Origin: Chara braunii | Taxonomy: Eukaryota > Streptophyta > Charophyceae > Charales > Characeae | Direction: 5' to 3' | Assembly (NCBI GenBank): GCA_003427395.1 | Contig: BFEA01000034.1 | Location: 2,427,668-2,455,847, forward strand | DNA length: 28,180 nt | Shown here: one piece after another, positions 26,320 to 28,180 of the stretch | Layout: every line of letters begins with the position of its first letter | How positions within the stretch are numbered: the first letter of the stretch is position 1 | Notes under the pieces: generated by a model | What the model was told of the DNA's origin: nothing | The model's database searches: none | Seen by the model: only the letters and a program-made list of their open reading frames with translations | Program-made: the position numbers and the translations under genes

Positions 26320-26428
26320 GGGCCCAAGTCCCGCTTATTAGTACGTGGATGGAGGTCATGCTTTTACCTTCGATCCCGGACATCGACGGCCGGTAATGAA
26401 GAATCAGGGCACGCGGGACTTGGGGCCC
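26320..26428. mobile_element. inverted-repeat element 1 of hairpin cluster
   Basis: GGGCCCAAGTCCCGC (26320-26334) pairs with GCGGGACTTGGGGCCC (26413-26428) with one extra G. The interior has TCGATCCCGGACATCGACGG and AATGAAGAATCAGG, which parallel the centre of element 3. The ends are GC-rich and start GGGCC, like a MITE terminus. Confidence 0.7.
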
Positions 26429-26612
26429 GGTTTCCTGTCTATTTGTGGGGATGTCTATCCGTATTGCTCCCCACGAAGATCAACGGTCAGAAATGAACAA
26501 TAGGGACTGGTAGTGGGATCGGGCCCTAAGACAGGAGCCATCATGCATAGACTGGTTGCCCGAGTTGCTCCGCACGAGTCCAGAGGAGTCACAATGAATA
26601 GACCCGGGGCAA

Positions 26613-26697
26613 GGTCCCACTTGCGCCGATTAGGAGATTTCGACCGTTGATCTTTGCAATTTACGGTCAGTATCTCTTAATTCGTGCAAGTGGGACC
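26613..26697. mobile_element. inverted-repeat element 2 of hairpin cluster
   Basis: GGTCCCACTTGC (26613-26624) is the exact reverse complement of GCAAGTGGGACC (26686-26697). Inside, ATTAGGAGAT pairs with ATCTCTTAAT (one mismatch) and GACCGT with ACGGTC. Outside, CCCGGGGC and GCCCCCGGG extend the pairing, so the whole hairpin is about 110 bases. Confidence 0.75.
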
Positions 26698-26745
26698 TAC
26701 CGTAGCCCCCGGGCCCGATGCTGTTATCAAACCAGGGTGAGGTAC

Positions 26746-26828
26746 ACTTACGGTTATTCTTTGCGACTGGCCGTCGATCCTGTATAATCGACGGCCAGAA
26801 ATCTGAGAAATGAAGAATTACCGTAAGT
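26746..26828. mobile_element. inverted-repeat element 3 of hairpin cluster
   Basis: Outer arms ACTTACGGTTATTCTT (26746-26761) and AAGAATTACCGTAAGT (26813-26828) pair at 15 of 16. Inner arms CTGGCCGTCGAT (26767-26778) and ATCGACGGCCAG (26787-26798) are exact, with an 8-base loop CCTGTATA. The shared words ATCGACGGCC and ATGAAGAAT link it to element 1. Confidence 0.8.
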
Positions 26829-26972
26829 CGGGCTTCGCCCCGGGTCGAGAGAGTCGCAATGGCATTGACGATAAAATAACAGGAGCAGTTCTCGGCCCAT
26901 GCAACATGAGAGCGAAGATGTGGGAAAGGGATCAGGGAACTTACTGTATTGACAGGACGAAAGCGCCTGATT

Positions 26973-27066
26973 ACTTTCTTCTTCTTCCTCCTCCTCCTCC
27001 TCCTTCTTCTTCTTCTCCTTCTGCTGCTGCTGCTGCTTTCTCTTCTTCTACGTTTCTTCTTCTTGT

Positions 27067-27098
<32 letters not shown>

Positions 27099-27112
27099 TT
27101 CTTCTTCTTCTT
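26973..27112. repeat. TTC/TCC/TGC triplet tract
   Basis: Pyrimidine-rich triplets with four TGC units at about 27021-27034. The minus-strand frame through it is poly-Lys/Arg/Glu and is not a gene. Confidence 0.9.
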
Positions 27113-27942
27113 TCGTACCTCTGCAATACCTGTCCAAGGCACGACCTGCCCTCTCCTCCTCACCGACCCGCCCCTTTTCCCTACCCACAGTAGTTTTTTT
27201 TGTTTTTGGTTTCAGGGAAAATAGAATAGTATCAGCTTCGCTTGTGTGTGGTAAAAGAATATCTAAAGACACCCTTCCCGGTCACGATATCAACCCTGCC
27301 GGACATTACCATGTTGTGAACCTACTTTAATGGCCATGGTGCAAGGGTGTGATGGATGGATAGCGTGGAAAATAAGACTGTTCGCTCATTCTTTTTTTGT
27401 CTAGTTTCATGTGTGCGTCTGGATGTGCGTTTCACATCGATCTAATGCAGAAACATGCTTGTCGGTAAGTAGGTCAGCAGCAACTAGAGAGTGGAAAGAG
27501 GGTGTTAAACCGGGCGCGATAACCAATGATCAATGTGAAATGATAAGGGCAAAAGCAGCTGCAAAAAGGTGCAAATCAATCCCTGACAATTAGATAAACT
27601 GAAAGAGAAGCTTGGGGCTAGGCAGGCGAAAGAGGAGCTTAGGCTGCATGCAAGAAAAAACAAAGGATGGTAGGAAGGAATTTCGTTATTTAATAAATGA
27701 CATTGTGAACATTTTTCTGGTAATTGAACGGCGCGTTAGAGTTTTGGAAGGAGCCATAAGAATCGGGCCATCGCACTCGAAAGTAACGGAAAGTTGAAAC
27801 CGAAAAGAAATTCTGTGACTAGTTTTTTTACGTAGAACAGGGAGTTCACGAATGCTATGCTGCCATTTCTCCCATATTATGTCCATTTCCTCGAGCCTTG
27901 TTTGTGTCTGTCTCTGCCTGGCTGCTTGGCTCCATGTCTCTG

Positions 27943-27951
<9 letters not shown>
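27113..27951. other. no confident gene; weak coiled-coil-like frame
   Basis: On the plus strand around 27592-27660 one frame reads QLDKLKEKLGARQAKEEL, charged and heptad-like, but it is limited by stops within about 30 codons on both sides. A 61-codon frame at 27612-27797 overlaps it. They might be scraps of one broken coding sequence. Confidence 0.25.

Positions 27952-28027
<76 letters not shown>
27952..28027. repeat. CT microsatellite
   Basis: About 38 CT units. Frames across it are Leu-Ser or Arg-Glu repeats. Confidence 0.97.
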
Positions 28028-28030
<3 letters not shown>

Positions 28031-28128
28031 CAGTGTGGTAGAAGGGTAATCGCGACACCGACGCATGCCATGGACAGGACGTGTGTGCTGCGAAAGTAAA
28101 ACCTCGCACGTGTTGTCTATTATTGCAA

Positions 28129-28131
<3 letters not shown>

Positions 28132-28180
<49 letters not shown>
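28132..28180. repeat. CT microsatellite at window end
   Basis: About 24 CT units running off the window edge. The contig may break here because of the repeat. Confidence 0.97.

Noticed and set aside
26630-27163. 177-codon minus-strand frame, Lys/Arg-rich
   Set aside because: The basic part is a translation of the triplet tract; the rest lies across the hairpin cluster.

Overview
This is a non-coding, repeat-dominated stretch of a nuclear genome from the green-plant lineage (Streptophyta). The best taxonomic evidence is two U6 snRNA-like sequences on the minus strand (20581-20678 and 25027-25133). Both carry the plant-type 5' hairpin (GTCC-TTCG-GGAC) and the plant-type 3' end (GCATAAATCGAGAAATGG), not the metazoan forms. 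A decayed L1-type LINE with a plant-style C-terminal zinc knuckle and several MITE-like elements agree with this. A large, repeat-rich streptophyte genome (for example a charophyte alga or an early land plant) would fit, but I cannot name the species. I found no intact protein-coding gene. Nearly all long open frames are translations of microsatellites or degenerate TGTGTCTG-type repeats.

Layout. (1) 1-5700: a higher-order array of diverged modules. These are AAT microsatellites, a module around GATATACAGAAACC, degenerate TGTGTCTG/TCACTGTG stretches, and a module around GAGCCATGCGGAAGC seen four times. A 38-bp Nextera mate-pair junction adapter at 1460-1497 sits between two identical 293-bp copies, so this part of the assembly contains a library/gap-filling artefact. 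(2) 5800-7780: TA, CA, CT and TTC microsatellites around two copies of an element with 18-bp inverted repeats. (3) 7900-8520: tRNA-derived SINE-like sequence and a patch of 27 isolated N bases. (4) 8880-9720: palindromes. (5) 10045-13740, minus strand: a 5'-truncated, multiply broken L1-type LINE (RT, zinc knuckle, poly(A) tail), possibly inserted into an older plus-strand coding remnant. (6) 13950-15160: a cluster of MITE-like inverted-repeat elements plus a SINE-like copy. (7) 15265-18110: no recognised gene, one uncertain GC-rich open region. (8) 18109-19531: a LINE C-terminal remnant, a Tourist-like MITE with a 3-bp duplication, and two poly(A) tracts flanked by target-site duplications. 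(9) 19790-25360: minisatellites, the U6-like copies, GT/GA and TTC repeats, and a 59-bp tandem repeat whose unit folds into a hairpin. (10) 26320-26828: three consecutive long inverted repeats. (11) 26970-28180: more microsatellites, ending inside a CT tract.

The picture is of layered insertions: LINEs, tail-only retroposons, SINE-like and U6-derived copies, and short inverted-repeat DNA elements, with heavy microsatellite expansion. No genes here work together as a pathway. The parts most worth a second look are the U6-like pair sharing the same 4-nt insertion, the hairpin cluster at 26.3-26.8 kb, the poly(A)-only insertions, the MITE families and the assembly artefact.
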